Positions 18,400 to 28,447 of a stretch of 64,000 nt of DNA are shown here, in pieces; within the stretch, counting starts at the first letter, position 1; each line of letters starts with the position of its first letter. The position numbers were made by a program, and so were the translations under genes. A model generated the notes under the pieces. The model did not search any database, had not been told where the DNA came from, and saw nothing but the letters and a program-made list of their open reading frames with translations. The stretch is from Candidatus Kapaibacterium sp. (GTDB lineage: Bacteria > Bacteroidota > Ignavibacteria > Kapaibacteriales > UBA2268), in the NCBI GenBank assembly GCA_023957315.1, contig JAMLHE010000017.1, positions 1-64,000 of the forward strand, written 5' to 3'.

Positions 18400-19650
18400 A
18401 TGATAAAAATTATCAAAATTGGTGGCATATCACTCAGCAATGCTGTCCTATACAACGAATTGAAAGATTTATTGCGGCGTGACAATGAAATATATTTCAT
18501 CGTAATATCGGCGCTGAAGAATGTGTCTTCATTGCTCAAACAAGCCGCCAAATCTGCCGAAAATGGAAATAAAATTTTATTTTCAGAGATAGTAAACGAA
18601 GTTTTTTCGATTCATAACGATTTTATTGAAAGAAATTTGGAGGGAAAAGTGGCGAACTTTTCCCAAATATTGTCCGAATCGAAAGAAAATCTAATGAAAT
18701 CTCTCAAAAGTGTCTATCTGACAGGTTATCTGAGCAACCGTACTTTAGATAGTATTCTATCGCAAGGCGAACTCCTTCTCTTAGAAATATTAAAAATTGA
18801 TTTGGCGGATAATACTAATGTTGAAGTCATAGACTCGAGGTCGATAATCAAGACTGACAGCAATTACAATTGTGCTAAACCACTACAAGATGAGACTAAT
18901 CAAGCTATTAAACAACTCAATACAGCTTCGGATGCCAAGCATCACATTACTCAAGGATTTGTAGCATCCGATTTGCAAGGTAATACTACCACTATGGGAT
19001 TTGAGAGTTCTAATCTAACGGCGTTGTTGATTGGTCAAGCTCTTGGGAGCAAGGAAATACGGATTATTACTGACGTGCCTGGGATTTGCGTAGCAGACCC
19101 GAAAATTTTTCCGGACGTGAAAGTTATTGAAGAGATAAGCTACGACAATGCTTATATTGCAGCCAAATACGGTCTGAAATTATTCTATGCACCAATGATT
19201 GAATCATCTGATAAGACCGATACTTCCATTATATATAGTAATAAAATCAATCATTTGAATGAATTCACTAAAATTGTTAGAGCTGCAGAATGTAAGAAAT
19301 CATTGATTATTGTCAGAGAAGTAATCAGGATACAGACTGAAGTTGATTTATCTAAGGCATTGTACTCATCAGCAGCGTTGATAATTACAGATAATATGAG
19401 CAATTCAATTTATATGGACAAAAGAAATATGCATATTATGGAAGGAAAATCATTAATAAATTTTAATACAAACTGTTTGATTACAGTGCTATTTTCTGAA
19501 CAAAGTTTAATCTTAAATCAGGCATTGAAATTTTTTACAAACAATGAGGAATTCAAATTAGTAATCGCCAATAGCGATGTACTTCACATCGTAAGCGATA
19601 TGGAAAGTGGAATGGAGTTCTGTAAAGTGATATTGCCGATGATTAGCTGA
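18400..19650 (+). CDS. lysC: Aspartokinase (divergent)
   Basis: About 416 aa, the normal length of a monofunctional aspartokinase, which phosphorylates aspartate in the first step of lysine, threonine and methionine synthesis. The kinase body is recognisable: an N-terminal Lys-Gly-Gly loop (KIGGIS), then GFESSNLTALLIGQAL, then ITDVPGICVADPKIF and YGLKLFY. The C-terminal 120 residues fit two weak ACT domains, the usual allosteric sites. The P-loop-like motif departs from the common KFGGTS (Phe to Ile and Thr to Ile), and the ACT part is poorly conserved. GGAGG eight bases upstream supports ATG 18400 over the upstream TTG at 18385. asd, the next enzyme, lies 9 kb away. Could be a degenerate or specialised paralog. 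Confidence 0.82.
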   Translation: MIKIIKIGGISLSNAVLYNELKDLLRRDNEIYFIVISALKNVSSLLKQAAKSAENGNKILFSEIVNEVFSIHNDFIERNLEGKVANFSQILSESKENLMKSLKSVYLTGYLSNRTLDSILSQGELLLLEILKIDLADNTNVEVIDSRSIIKTDSNYNCAKPLQDETNQAIKQLNTASDAKHHITQGFVASDLQGNTTTMGFESSNLTALLIGQALGSKEIRIITDVPGICVADPKIFPDVKVIEEISYDNAYIAAKYGLKLFYAPMIESSDKTDTSIIYSNKINHLNEFTKIVRAAECKKSLIIVREVIRIQTEVDLSKALYSSAALIITDNMSNSIYMDKRNMHIMEGKSLINFNTNCLITVLFSEQSLILNQALKFFTNNEEFKLVIANSDVLHIVSDMESGMEFCKVILPMIS

Positions 19651-21082
19651 TTTGTTTCTTTTTCTTGGGAAATGTAAATAGTTTCCAAGACTCACGACTT
19701 ACCTTCAAAGTCAGGTATAGTCCGAAAAGCCCTATAATGAAATTTCCTGCCCACATGCTAATGAATGGGTCTAAATGCCCACGGTCGGCTAATTTTTCAC
19801 CACCGATAAGCAATGCCCAGTAAATGACGTAAAAAGCAAGGCTCATGCCTGCACTCAGCCCAAAATTCCCGCCCTTAGTAATGACACCGAGAGGCGCCCC
19901 AACCAAAACGAAAATGAAACAAGCAAATGGAATTGCATATTTTTTGTGGATTTCAACTTCGTATTGGAGCGATTTGCTCAGAAAAAATTCAGCTTGGTTA
20001 ATATCTGCTTGAATACTCGAATATTGAATATTTGCATTTTGAATCACCCGAGTAATGACGCCAATTCGATTTGTATCAATCATGACACTATCGGGTATAG
20101 TTTGAGCAGTTTGCTGCATACTGCCAATGACTCTTTTTACACCTTGGGATTCATCAACAAATATTTTTTCAGCTTTTTCGATAGGAACCTTTTTTCTATT
20201 AGCGGAGAACAAAGCAATCCCGCCTTTCAAAACGGAATCTATCCGCCCAATGATAGCGTTGCGATTAGTACGAGCGCTGTCAACAATTTGTTGCATGTCT
20301 GAAATTCGCATTTCGCGGTCACCACGGGAGCCCATTTCGAGTTGCGAACGTTCAAATGCAAAGCCATGTGCCGGGATACCAATTTCATATGTGCCGAAAT
20401 TTATAACCCTATAATCTGTAACCAAACCAATGTTCATGCGGTGGATTTCGCCGTCAAATAGTGTGACAATCAAATTTGAATAACTATCATCGAATTTTAT
20501 AGTTCCACTGTCAGAAGAAATAATGTTGCGTTCTTGAAATCTGCGGACGTCATAAATTGTTACACCATGCAAATTACCACTTGCCGAATCAACTTGACGT
20601 GCGAGAATTGTATATCCGTCCAATTGAGTTGAAAATCTTCCTGATTCGATGCTGAAAGTAGGTTTCTTGCGAGTGATGTCACTCATTAGCAATTTAGCTT
20701 TGAGATTTGAGTCCGGCAAAACTTCGTCATTAAACCAAAAAAGTGCATAAGATAACAACAATCCACCAATCAATACCGGCGCCATCATCCGAAATACACT
20801 GCCACCACTTGCTTTGACAATTGTAATTTCTTGGTTTGCCGCCATCGAACCGAATGCCATCAATGAACTGAACAATACGCCCATAGGCAAAGCAAGAATA
20901 ACCATCCAAGCCAAATTCAGTACAATCAAATGAACAATCACCCACTCACTCAGCCCTTTGCCTACTAACTTTGACAAGTAATTCATGATGAATTGCATAA
21001 GGTAGATAAACATAACGGTAGAAAACCCAAATAGCAGTGGTGCAATATGGGTACGCAAAATATATCTGTCAATCAAAGTCAT
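19643..21082 (-). CDS. LptF/LptG family permease
   Basis: A 479-aa inner-membrane protein of the YjgP/YjgQ family. These form the transmembrane part of the LptBFG exporter, which extracts lipopolysaccharide from the inner membrane and feeds the Lpt bridge. It starts MTLIDRYILRTHIAPLLFGF and has three N-terminal membrane helices. A long periplasmic beta-jellyroll domain spans about residues 130-350 (SGRFSTQLDGYTILARQVD), and three C-terminal helices follow (YAIPFACFIFVLVGAPLGV). The periplasmic domain carries a roughly 100-residue charged insertion before the last helices. It cannot be assigned to LptF rather than LptG from sequence alone. The 3' end overlaps that of lysC by 8 bases, tail to tail. 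Confidence 0.9.
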   Translation of the reverse strand: MTLIDRYILRTHIAPLLFGFSTVMFIYLMQFIMNYLSKLVGKGLSEWVIVHLIVLNLAWMVILALPMGVLFSSLMAFGSMAANQEITIVKASGGSVFRMMAPVLIGGLLLSYALFWFNDEVLPDSNLKAKLLMSDITRKKPTFSIESGRFSTQLDGYTILARQVDSASGNLHGVTIYDVRRFQERNIISSDSGTIKFDDSYSNLIVTLFDGEIHRMNIGLVTDYRVINFGTYEIGIPAHGFAFERSQLEMGSRGDREMRISDMQQIVDSARTNRNAIIGRIDSVLKGGIALFSANRKKVPIEKAEKIFVDESQGVKRVIGSMQQTAQTIPDSVMIDTNRIGVITRVIQNANIQYSSIQADINQAEFFLSKSLQYEVEIHKKYAIPFACFIFVLVGAPLGVITKGGNFGLSAGMSLAFYVIYWALLIGGEKLADRGHLDPFISMWAGNFIIGLFGLYLTLKVSRESWKLFTFPKKKKQIS

Positions 21083-21127
21083 GAGGGATTGACGAATATA
21101 ATTTATATAAGTTTGATAAAAATCATT

Positions 21128-21158
21128 TTTGTGATTTAAAACTATTGTGTTATATTTG
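21128..21158 (+). promoter_or_regulatory. Predicted Bacteroidota-type promoter for secG
   Basis: TTTG (21128-21131), 19 nt, then TATATTTG (21151-21158): an exact match to the -33/-7 pattern, about 30 nt before the secG start. A second TATATTTG at 21165-21172 lacks a matching upstream box. Confidence 0.65.
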
Positions 21159-21189
21159 TAGTTCTATATTTGAAAATTAGGGTAAAACT

Positions 21190-21567
21190 ATGTTTACAGT
21201 ATTAGCTATCGTAATGATTATACTTTCGGTGTTGCTTATTTTAGTGGTGTTATTGCAACCCGGCAAAGGCGATATGATTACCGGAATGGGTGGTCTGGGC
21301 GGAACTTTTTCTTCTATGTTGGGTTCGCGTCGTACCTTGGACTTGCTTTCGAAAATTACTGTCGGATTAGCAGCTTCAATTTTTGTTTTAGCTCTCATGA
21401 CCAACAAATTTTTCGTTGGTTCGGCAGATGAAATGACTAGACCTGTTACCGAAGGTGTTGCTGTTCCTCAGACTGTTCCAAGCACCCCTGTTCAACCGGC
21501 TTTGCCATTGCCTGAGCAACCTAAAGAAGCTCAACCTGAGCAACCACAGAAAGAAGAAAACAAGTAA
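21190..21567 (+). CDS. secG: Preprotein translocase subunit SecG
   Basis: A 125-aa protein with two membrane helices (residues about 3-20 and 55-72). Between them is the cytoplasmic SecG loop (LLQPGKGDMITGMGGLGGTF, then SRRTLDLLSK). The tail of about 45 residues is Pro/Gln/Glu-rich, as in other Bacteroidota. SecG joins SecYE to make the SecYEG channel and helps SecA cycling. It is monocistronic: a well-formed promoter lies about 30 nt upstream of the ATG and a terminator follows at 21593. Confidence 0.95.
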   Translation: MFTVLAIVMIILSVLLILVVLLQPGKGDMITGMGGLGGTFSSMLGSRRTLDLLSKITVGLAASIFVLALMTNKFFVGSADEMTRPVTEGVAVPQTVPSTPVQPALPLPEQPKEAQPEQPQKEENK

Positions 21568-21592
21568 TCATTTACCTGATAAAAATATTTCG

Positions 21593-21627
21593 AGGCTTCT
21601 CATTTTTTTGAGAAGCCTTGTTTTGTT
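21593..21627 (+). terminator. Rho-independent terminator of secG
   Basis: AGGCTTCTCA (21593-21602) and TGAGAAGCCT (21609-21618) form a perfect 10-bp stem, followed by a T-rich run. Confidence 0.88.
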
Positions 21628-21710
21628 TAGTCTAAATTGGTTTCAACATTCAAGCTAATTTTAGATTTTAATCGTTACAATATCTTTATAATTCGAAAAA
21701 ATGAGGTTTG

Positions 21711-24026
21711 ATGTTATTTTTTTCCGTATTGTCGGGCATAATAGTGGCTTGTTTGGTTCCATTTTTGTTTAAACTCGGCAGAAAACCGGCGAGTATAATC
21801 ATATCATTGGTGCCTTTGAGTTTGTTTTTGTATTATCTTTTTAATTTCGGGATAACCGATAATTTGGGATATAGCGAATCAATTGATTTTTTCCCGGCTT
21901 TGGGTGTGAACTTAAATTTTGTTATGGATTCCTATGCTTTGATTTTCGCACTGATTATCACGGGTATTGGGACAGCTGTTTTCTTCTATTCATCTTATTA
22001 CCTTGCCGAGCATCCCTATTTAGACAGATTCTACATTTACATTTCGATTTTCATGGCTTCGATGCTTGGAATAGTAACTTCCGACAATATGGTCATCATG
22101 TTCATATTCTGGGAATTAACTTCCATAAGCTCGTTCTTGCTTATCGGGTTCAAACATCGAGAGGAAAAATCCCGTTATTCGGCATGGCAGGCATTGCTTG
22201 TTACCGGAAGTGGAGCATTAGCTCTATTAGCCGGGATATTATTATTATATGTAATAACCGGCAAGATGAATTTCTCTGAAATTAACGCTATGCCGGGAAT
22301 TATCCAATCTTCCACCCTATTTCTACCTGCAATGTTCCTTGTACTCGGTGGTGCATTTACAAAATCGGCACAGATGCCATTCCATTTTTGGTTGCCAAAT
22401 GCAATGGAAGCCCCGACTCCCGTTAGTGCATACTTACATTCTGCGACTATGGTCAAAGCGGGCATATACTTGATGGCCCGGATTAATCCCGCTTTCCAGG
22501 GAGCAATCGAATGGGAAACAACATTAACGATTTTTGGTGGCATTACCATGCTTTTTGCGGCATATATGGCATTGAAACAAAGTGATTTGAAACGGATTTT
22601 AGCATATACTACTCTTAGTGTGTTGGGAACTCTGACATTGCTGATTGGCATCGGGACGCCGTTGGCAATGCAGGCAATGCTTGTATATTTGATTGCTCAT
22701 GCACTTTACAAAGGTACATTATTTTTGGTGGCAGGAGCAATTGACCATGGTACAGGAACCAGAAACATTGATGAAATCGGAGGTTTGCGAAAATTCATGC
22801 CAATAACGGCAGTAGCAGCGACATTAGCAGCACTATCGATGGCTGGAGTAATACCTTTATTCGGTTTCATAGGCAAAGAATTGCTTTATGGAGCAGCATT
22901 GGAACACAGTCTTTTTGAGTATGCAACATTTGGTGCAGTTTTCTTAACGGCATTATTCGGTGTAGTAGCTGCCGGAATGAGTGGAATATTCCCATTTTTC
23001 GGTCAAGCAAAATACCCCAATTCCCAACCACACGAAGCTTCATTTACAATGTATTCCGGCTATGCCATTACTGCGTTTCTCGGATTACTTATAGGTTTGC
23101 TCCCGATGATTGTTTCCGGCAATGTAACGAAAGCGGTTTCTGACATTTACTACAATTTACCGCTTGCAGACAGTTCGTCAATGTATTTATCTTTGTGGCA
23201 TGGCTTCAATTTAGTTCTATTTCTGAGTTTGGGCACATTGGCTTTGGGTATCGTGATATTAATATTTAGGAGAAAGCTATTCAATTTCATCAGAAAAATC
23301 AATCTCCCCGGATACCTCTTGCCATCCAAAGCATATGATACGTCAATGTCAATTTTGATTGCATCGGCAAGATTTACAACAAAAGTACTCCAAAATGGAT
23401 ATTTACGAAATTATATAACATTGATATTGCTTACACTATTGGTTCTAACCTCCTACTCATTATTTACATTTAGTGATTTGAGTGTTATCAGCTTGTATCA
23501 CCCTGTTACTATATATGAAATCATTATTGCAGTAATTATTTCGATTTCTGCGGTTTTGGTTATCAAATCATCAGGAAGATTACAAGCCGTAGCAGCATTA
23601 GGAGTGGTTGGGATTTTCGTTGCTGTGGTTTTTTCGATTTATGGAGCTCCGGATTTGGCTATGACACAATATTCGATTGAAACACTTACAGTGATATTAT
23701 TTGTACTTGTGATTTACAAACTCCCTAAGTTTTTGGATTATTCAAAATTCAGCCACAGAATGCAGGACTTTTTCCTCGCTTCGGCAGTCGGCTTAACCAT
23801 GACAATACTAATATTAATGGTAACAGCTAATGAAATGCCAACTGAATTTAAAGATTATTATGGGCAGACTTCATACATATTAGGCAAAGGACGTAATATT
23901 GTGAATGTAATCCTTGTTGATTACAGAGCATTGGATACTTTTGGCGAAATTGTTGTTCTTTCTTTGGCAGCATTAGGAGTCTTTGCATTGTTGAAATTGA
24001 AAAAAGATGACGGAGGCTCCGAATGA
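21711..24026 (+). CDS. mrpA: Mrp Na+/H+ antiporter subunit A
   Basis: About 771 aa, the full MrpA length. It is related to the NuoL proton-pumping subunit of complex I. The NuoL-like core runs through roughly residues 60-450 and includes the [15 protein letters not shown] motif, the [20 protein letters not shown] helix with its key Lys, and the [11 protein letters not shown] segment. The C-terminal third holds the MrpA-specific DUF4040 part ([20 protein letters not shown]) and a final MbhE-like pair of helices ([20 protein letters not shown]). ATG 21711 has GAGG five bases upstream. It is the first gene of the seven-gene operon, overlapping mrpB by four bases. The complex exchanges cytoplasmic Na+ for H+. 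Confidence 0.95.
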   Translation: MLFFSVLSGIIVACLVPFLFKLGRKPASIIISLVPLSLFLYYLFNFGITDNLGYSESIDFFPALGVNLNFVMDSYALIFALIITGIGTAVFFYSSYYLAEHPYLDRFYIYISIFMASMLGIVTSDNMVIMFIFWELTSISSFLLIGFKHREEKSRYSAWQALLVTGSGALALLAGILLLYVITGKMNFSEINAMPGIIQSSTLFLPAMFLVLGGAFTKSAQMPFHFWLPNAMEAPTPVSAYLHSATMVKAGIYLMARINPAFQGAIEWETTLTIFGGITMLFAAYMALKQSDLKRILAYTTLSVLGTLTLLIGIGTPLAMQAMLVYLIAHALYKGTLFLVAGAIDHGTGTRNIDEIGGLRKFMPITAVAATLAALSMAGVIPLFGFIGKELLYGAALEHSLFEYATFGAVFLTALFGVVAAGMSGIFPFFGQAKYPNSQPHEASFTMYSGYAITAFLGLLIGLLPMIVSGNVTKAVSDIYYNLPLADSSSMYLSLWHGFNLVLFLSLGTLALGIVILIFRRKLFNFIRKINLPGYLLPSKAYDTSMSILIASARFTTKVLQNGYLRNYITLILLTLLVLTSYSLFTFSDLSVISLYHPVTIYEIIIAVIISISAVLVIKSSGRLQAVAALGVVGIFVAVVFSIYGAPDLAMTQYSIETLTVILFVLVIYKLPKFLDYSKFSHRMQDFFLASAVGLTMTILILMVTANEMPTEFKDYYGQTSYILGKGRNIVNVILVDYRALDTFGEIVVLSLAALGVFALLKLKKDDGGSE

Positions 24027-24439
24027 AATCTATAATTTTACAGACAGCTACGCGATATTTATTGCCGATGCTGTTGCTATTTTCATTCTTTTTGCTCTTC
24101 CGAGGGCATAATTCTCCCGGTGGTGGCTTTGTCGGCGGATTAGTAGCATCAGCTGCTTACGCATTGTATTCAATCGCATTCGGAGTGGAAGAAGCTAAGA
24201 AATTATTGCGAGTTGAGCCGGTATATTTGATTGCGACAGGTCTAACGTTTGCATTGTTTTCCGGAATGATTGCCTTTTTCAGTTATGATACTTTCATGAC
24301 TGCCAAATGGAGCGATTTGAATTTTCCGCTTTTCGGTAAATTGGGCAGCCCACTACTTTTTGATTTGGGAGTTTATATTGTCGTGATTGGGATTACACTC
24401 AAAATATTATTCACGATATCGGAGGAGGTCAAACCATGA
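24023..24439 (+). CDS. mrpB: Mrp antiporter subunit B
   Basis: A 138-aa membrane protein with four hydrophobic helices. The MnhB signature [18 protein letters not shown] lies in the first loop. MrpB sits beside the MrpA C-terminus in the antiporter complex. Its ATG overlaps the mrpA stop (ATGA) and its own stop overlaps the mrpC start, so expression is tightly coupled. Length is typical. Confidence 0.93.
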   Translation: MKSIILQTATRYLLPMLLLFSFFLLFRGHNSPGGGFVGGLVASAAYALYSIAFGVEEAKKLLRVEPVYLIATGLTFALFSGMIAFFSYDTFMTAKWSDLNFPLFGKLGSPLLFDLGVYIVVIGITLKILFTISEEVKP

Positions 24440-24789
24440 CGCTACTTTTAGCTATTGTGACAGGCATTTTATTTACAGCAGGATTTTACTTATTGCTGCG
24501 CCGAAGTTTGGTGAAAGTGATTTTCGGCTTGATGTTTTTGGGTCATGCTGCCAATTTGCTGATTTTCAATATTGGGCGTTTGACCAAAGGTGCTCCGGCA
24601 TTCATATTGGAAGGCAATCAAACGGCAGTTGAGCCATATGCAGAACCAATACCACAAGCATTGATATTAACGGCAATCGTAATAGGTTTTGGTGTCCAAG
24701 CATTTGCAATTGTTTTGTTCAAAAAAGCATATCAAATGATTGGCAGCGATGATATTAATAGTTTGAAATCAACCGACAGGATAGCCTAA
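24436..24789 (+). CDS. mrpC: Mrp antiporter subunit C
   Basis: A 117-aa homologue of the complex I subunit NuoK with three membrane helices. The conserved segment [18 protein letters not shown] contains the buried charged/polar path, followed by [21 protein letters not shown] sequence (here [18 protein letters not shown]). Typical MnhC length. Overlaps mrpB by four bases and abuts mrpD. Confidence 0.94.
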   Translation: MTLLLAIVTGILFTAGFYLLLRRSLVKVIFGLMFLGHAANLLIFNIGRLTKGAPAFILEGNQTAVEPYAEPIPQALILTAIVIGFGVQAFAIVLFKKAYQMIGSDDINSLKSTDRIA

Positions 24790-26309
24790 TGACTACATTC
24801 GACATTGAACTGTTAGTTTTGTTGCCAATATTATTGCCATTGGCTTTTGCCATATTGATGTTATTCGCATGGAAAAATTTACAATTCCAGCGAATATTGA
24901 ATGTAGTGGCAGGAAGTACGAGTTTCATCGTTGCAATAATTTTGTTTTCCACGATTTATGTCAACGGAATTCAGGTCGTTGCTGTTGGTGGGTGGAAAGT
25001 GCCATATGGAATTGTACTCGTAGCCGATAATTTTTCGGCTATAATGATTCTAATGTCCGGGCTGATGGGCTTTGCGGTAGCATTTTATTCGATAGTGACA
25101 GTTGACACAAAAAACGAGCAGCATTTTTACTATCCATTGCTTCAAATTTTATTAATGGGCGTAAACGGTGCTTTCTTGACGGGCGACATGTTCAATCTCT
25201 ACGTTTGGTTCGAAGTGATGCTCATTTCATCATTCGTTTTGTTGGCTCTCGGTGGCAAGCAAGAGCAATTGGAAGGTGCTGTAAAATACGTAACACTGAA
25301 CTTAGTGTCATCAATGATATTTCTTTCTGCGGTAGGCATTTTGTATGGTTTGACGGGCACTTTGAATATGGCTGATTTGGCTGTAAAGGTTCAGTTAGTA
25401 GAAAATGAAGGGTTAGTGACTGTAGTGGCAATGATGTTTTTGGTTTCTTTCGGAATCAAGTCAGCCGTGTTTCCTTTGTTTTCGTGGTTGCCGGCATCAT
25501 ATCATACTCCACCGGTTGCAGTTTCGGCATTATTTGCCGGATTGCTTACAAAAGTGGGCGTATATACAATGTATAGAGTATTCACTTTGATATTTGATAT
25601 TAATAATGAATTTATCGGAACTGTGATTTTGATAATCGCAGGGTTTACAATGGTAACAGGGGTGCTTGGAGCAGCTGCACAAAATGATTTCAGGCGAATA
25701 TTATCGTTTCATATCGTGAGCCAAGTGGGTTATATGGTAATGGCGCTGGGCTTGATGACAGCATTTTCCTTTGCAGCAGGAATTTTCTATATAGTTTATC
25801 ATATTATCACAAAGACAAATTTATTTTTTATAAGCGGTATAGTGGAGCGAATTAAAGGAACATATAATTTAGATACTTTAGGAGGGCTATTCAAAAAATA
25901 TCCGTCCGTGAGTCTCTTGTTTTTAATCTCGGCATTTACTTTGTCAGGAATACCGCCCTTTGCCGGATTCTGGGCTAAATATACGGTGGCTCTGGCGGGA
26001 TTCAGAATTGAGCAATACCTTATCGTTGGAGTATCATTATTTGTCGGGTTGCTAACATTGTATTCGATGACAAAGATTTGGAATTTCGCCTTTTGGCAAG
26101 ATGAGAAACAAGAAAGCGAAGTGGAAAGAGAATTTTACAAAATTCCAATTAATCGTAAATATATGCTTTATTCGCCGTCGATTTTTATGACCGTAGTGAT
26201 TTTACTGCTCAGTCTGTTTGCCGGTTCGGCATTTGATTTTGCGGTGCTAACAGGCGAACAGCTTGCAAATCCACAACATTATATTAATGCAGTATTGGGA
26301 GTCAGATAA
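24789..26309 (+). CDS. mrpD: Mrp antiporter subunit D
   Basis: A 506-aa NuoM/NuoN-like proton channel subunit with about 14 membrane helices. Recognisable elements are FNLYVWFEVMLISSFVLLAL with the essential Glu in helix 5, the SFGIKSAVFPLFSWLPASYH segment with the conserved Lys, and FRRILSFHIVSQVGYMVMAL. MrpD is required for antiport activity and shares the fold of MrpA's core. Its first base coincides with the last base of mrpC, and mrpE starts two bases after its stop. Confidence 0.95.
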   Translation: MTTFDIELLVLLPILLPLAFAILMLFAWKNLQFQRILNVVAGSTSFIVAIILFSTIYVNGIQVVAVGGWKVPYGIVLVADNFSAIMILMSGLMGFAVAFYSIVTVDTKNEQHFYYPLLQILLMGVNGAFLTGDMFNLYVWFEVMLISSFVLLALGGKQEQLEGAVKYVTLNLVSSMIFLSAVGILYGLTGTLNMADLAVKVQLVENEGLVTVVAMMFLVSFGIKSAVFPLFSWLPASYHTPPVAVSALFAGLLTKVGVYTMYRVFTLIFDINNEFIGTVILIIAGFTMVTGVLGAAAQNDFRRILSFHIVSQVGYMVMALGLMTAFSFAAGIFYIVYHIITKTNLFFISGIVERIKGTYNLDTLGGLFKKYPSVSLLFLISAFTLSGIPPFAGFWAKYTVALAGFRIEQYLIVGVSLFVGLLTLYSMTKIWNFAFWQDEKQESEVEREFYKIPINRKYMLYSPSIFMTVVILLLSLFAGSAFDFAVLTGEQLANPQHYINAVLGVR

Positions 26310-26311
26310 TA

Positions 26312-26785
26312 ATGGGACTACTACTTCTAAATCTTGTGCTTGGGATATTGTGGGCTTTGCTGACCGGTGATTTGCACTTTACAAATTTCATCCAAGGTAT
26401 AATTATTGGCTATGTGATTTTGTTTATTTCCAAAAATGCAATCGTCAAAACAAGATATTTTTCAAGGCTACCAAAAATCTTCTTATTCATATTATATTTC
26501 CTCAAAGAATTGATAGTAGCTAATTTCAAAGTTGCTGTTGATATTTTGACAATCAAGGACAGAATGAGACCGGGAATAATTGCAGTACCATTAGATGCAC
26601 AAACAGATTTGGAAATCACTTTATTTGCTAATTTAATTACTATGACACCCGGCTCATTAAGCATTGATACATCTGACGACAAGAAAGTTCTTTATGTACA
26701 CGCAATGTATATGGACGACCCTCAAAAATATAAAGAGGGATTAAAATCGGGTTTAGAACGAAAATTATTGGAGATATTGAGATGA
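26312..26785 (+). CDS. mrpE: Mrp antiporter subunit E
   Basis: A 157-aa protein of the MnhE family with two or three N-terminal membrane helices and a cytoplasmic ferredoxin-like C-terminal part. The core motif is LFANLITMTPGSLSIDTSDD, the family hallmark, followed by VHAMYMDDP. It helps assemble or stabilise the antiporter. It starts two bases after mrpD and overlaps mrpF by four bases. Confidence 0.93.
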   Translation: MGLLLLNLVLGILWALLTGDLHFTNFIQGIIIGYVILFISKNAIVKTRYFSRLPKIFLFILYFLKELIVANFKVAVDILTIKDRMRPGIIAVPLDAQTDLEITLFANLITMTPGSLSIDTSDDKKVLYVHAMYMDDPQKYKEGLKSGLERKLLEILR

Positions 26786-27054
26786 GTTACGTAGAAATTG
26801 CCATATTTATATCTATACCTTTAATTATTGTTTCGATGCTGATTATGCTGTATAGAGTTGCTGTAGGTCCAAGTTTGGAAGATAGAGTCGTAGCACTCGA
26901 CTTGATAGCAACAACAGCAATCGGATTTGTAGCAGTATATGCAATTATTTCTAATTCCACAACTGTGATTGATGTAGGGATTATTATTGCTATGTTAGCT
27001 TTTTTGGGTACAACTGCTTTTGCGTATTATTTGGAGAGGAGGTCAAAAACATGA
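26782..27054 (+). CDS. mrpF: Mrp antiporter subunit F
   Basis: A 90-aa, three-helix protein. The conserved segment RVAVGPSLEDRVVALDLIAT carries the MrpF Asp residues, and IIIAMLAFLGTTAFAYYLER forms the last helix. MrpF has been linked to the Na+ path in structural studies of the family. Overlaps mrpE and mrpG by four bases each. Confidence 0.94.
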   Translation: MSYVEIAIFISIPLIIVSMLIMLYRVAVGPSLEDRVVALDLIATTAIGFVAVYAIISNSTTVIDVGIIIAMLAFLGTTAFAYYLERRSKT

Positions 27055-27473
27055 CTGAAATAATTGATGTTGTAAGTGCAATATTGATATTGATAGGTTC
27101 GATTTTCATCTTTATCTCATCAATCGGTTTAATCAAAATGCCCGATATTTATATGCGAATGTCCGCAACCACCAAAGCAACAACTTTAGGTGTAGGGAGC
27201 ATATTATTTGGTACGGCATTGTATTTTGAAGAAGTCGGGATTCTAACGCGTGCAATTATTATAATTATATTCTTGCTCCTGACGGCACCAATCGGTGCGC
27301 ATTTAATCGGTCGAGCTGCATATTTCGATGGAATACCTCTTTGGAACAAATCCATTATAAATGAATTGGAAGGCAGTTTCAATCCTATTGAACATGTTCT
27401 ATACAGCGAGAAATTCGGCAGTGATGAAAAAGTGTCGTTCCCGCGAGACCAAACTGAGCACAACTCAGATTAG
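27051..27473 (+). CDS. mrpG: Mrp antiporter subunit G
   Basis: A 140-aa, three-helix MnhG protein. The signature is GLIKMPDIYMRMSATTKATT, followed by LTAPIGAHLIGRAAYFDGIP. The last 35 residues are a hydrophilic extension. It ends the operon, and its stop overlaps the asd stop on the other strand by four bases. No terminator is visible between the two. Confidence 0.93.
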   Translation: MTEIIDVVSAILILIGSIFIFISSIGLIKMPDIYMRMSATTKATTLGVGSILFGTALYFEEVGILTRAIIIIIFLLLTAPIGAHLIGRAAYFDGIPLWNKSIINELEGSFNPIEHVLYSEKFGSDEKVSFPRDQTEHNSD

Positions 27474-28447
27474 TTTTCCTTAATCAATAGTTGTGCTATT
27501 TGAACTGCGTTTGTAGCGGCACCTTTGCGTAAATTATCTGCTGCTACCCATAAATATAAAGCATTTTCGGCTGAATCATCGCGACGAATTCTACCGATAT
27601 AAACGGGGTCAGTGTCTTGGGTGATTTGAGGTGTCGGATATGAATCGCGACTTGTATCATCCATCAGAACAACTCCGACAGTATTGGCATAAAGGCGCTT
27701 AATTTCTTCGATTTCATAGCTACTTTCAAGCTCTACGTTTACAGATTCGCAATGCCCACCTAATGTTGGGACACGGACACAAGTAAATGCAAGCGACAAA
27801 GATTCATTCCCGAAAATTTTACGGGTTTCGTTTATCATCTTTGATTCTTCTACCGTGAATCCTGATGGTTCAAACTGATGAAACAGCAAATTAAATGCAA
27901 TTGGTTGAGCGTCAGTCCCTGTACCGGATATTTCATTTCTTAACTTCTCGACACCTTTATTTCCGGCGCCGGAAATAGATTGGTAGGTCGAGCATACAAC
28001 ACGTTTCAGACCGAAATTATCCGAAAGAGGCTTTAGAGCAACGACAAGTTGAATAGTAGAACAATTTGGATTGGCAATGATGCCTTTGTGACTTTGGAGA
28101 TGATGTGGATTGACTTCAGGCACAATTAGTGGAACTTCAGGGTCCATTCGCCAAGCGCTACTATTGTCAATAACAATGCAGCCCTTTTCGACAGCTATAG
28201 GAGCAAACTCCTTAGATACCGAGCCACCTGCTGAAAAAAGCGCAATGTCAAAATCTTCAAACACTTCCGGCATTAGCTCTTCAATTTTGTAGCTTTCTCC
28301 TCTGAAAGATAGCTCTGTTCCGGCAGAACGGCTACTTGCAAATAGCCCGAGGCGTGCAACGGGAAAATTTTGTTCTTCGAGCACTTTCAACATGGCTCTG
28401 CCGACTAAACCACCGGCTCCAACAATAGCAACATTATATCTTTTCAT
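27470..28447 (-). CDS. asd: Aspartate-semialdehyde dehydrogenase
   Basis: A 325-aa enzyme that reduces aspartyl phosphate to aspartate semialdehyde with NADPH, the step after aspartokinase. The NADP fold starts VAIVGAGGLVGRAMLKVLEE. The catalytic Cys is in NPNCSTIQLV (about residue 129), and the substrate-binding segment ends in RVPTLGGHCESVNVEL with the active-site His. Its start lies inside the 3' end of the YmdB-type gene (14-nt overlap), so the two are cotranscribed. Typical length; no anomalies. Confidence 0.95.
   Translation of the reverse strand: MKRYNVAIVGAGGLVGRAMLKVLEEQNFPVARLGLFASSRSAGTELSFRGESYKIEELMPEVFEDFDIALFSAGGSVSKEFAPIAVEKGCIVIDNSSAWRMDPEVPLIVPEVNPHHLQSHKGIIANPNCSTIQLVVALKPLSDNFGLKRVVCSTYQSISGAGNKGVEKLRNEISGTGTDAQPIAFNLLFHQFEPSGFTVEESKMINETRKIFGNESLSLAFTCVRVPTLGGHCESVNVELESSYEIEEIKRLYANTVGVVLMDDTSRDSYPTPQITQDTDPVYIGRIRRDDSAENALYLWVAADNLRKGAATNAVQIAQLLIKEN

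Noticed and set aside
22175..22651. 158-codon minus-strand open frame inside mrpA
   Set aside because: Antisense shadow of a strongly conserved membrane protein gene; no supporting signals.
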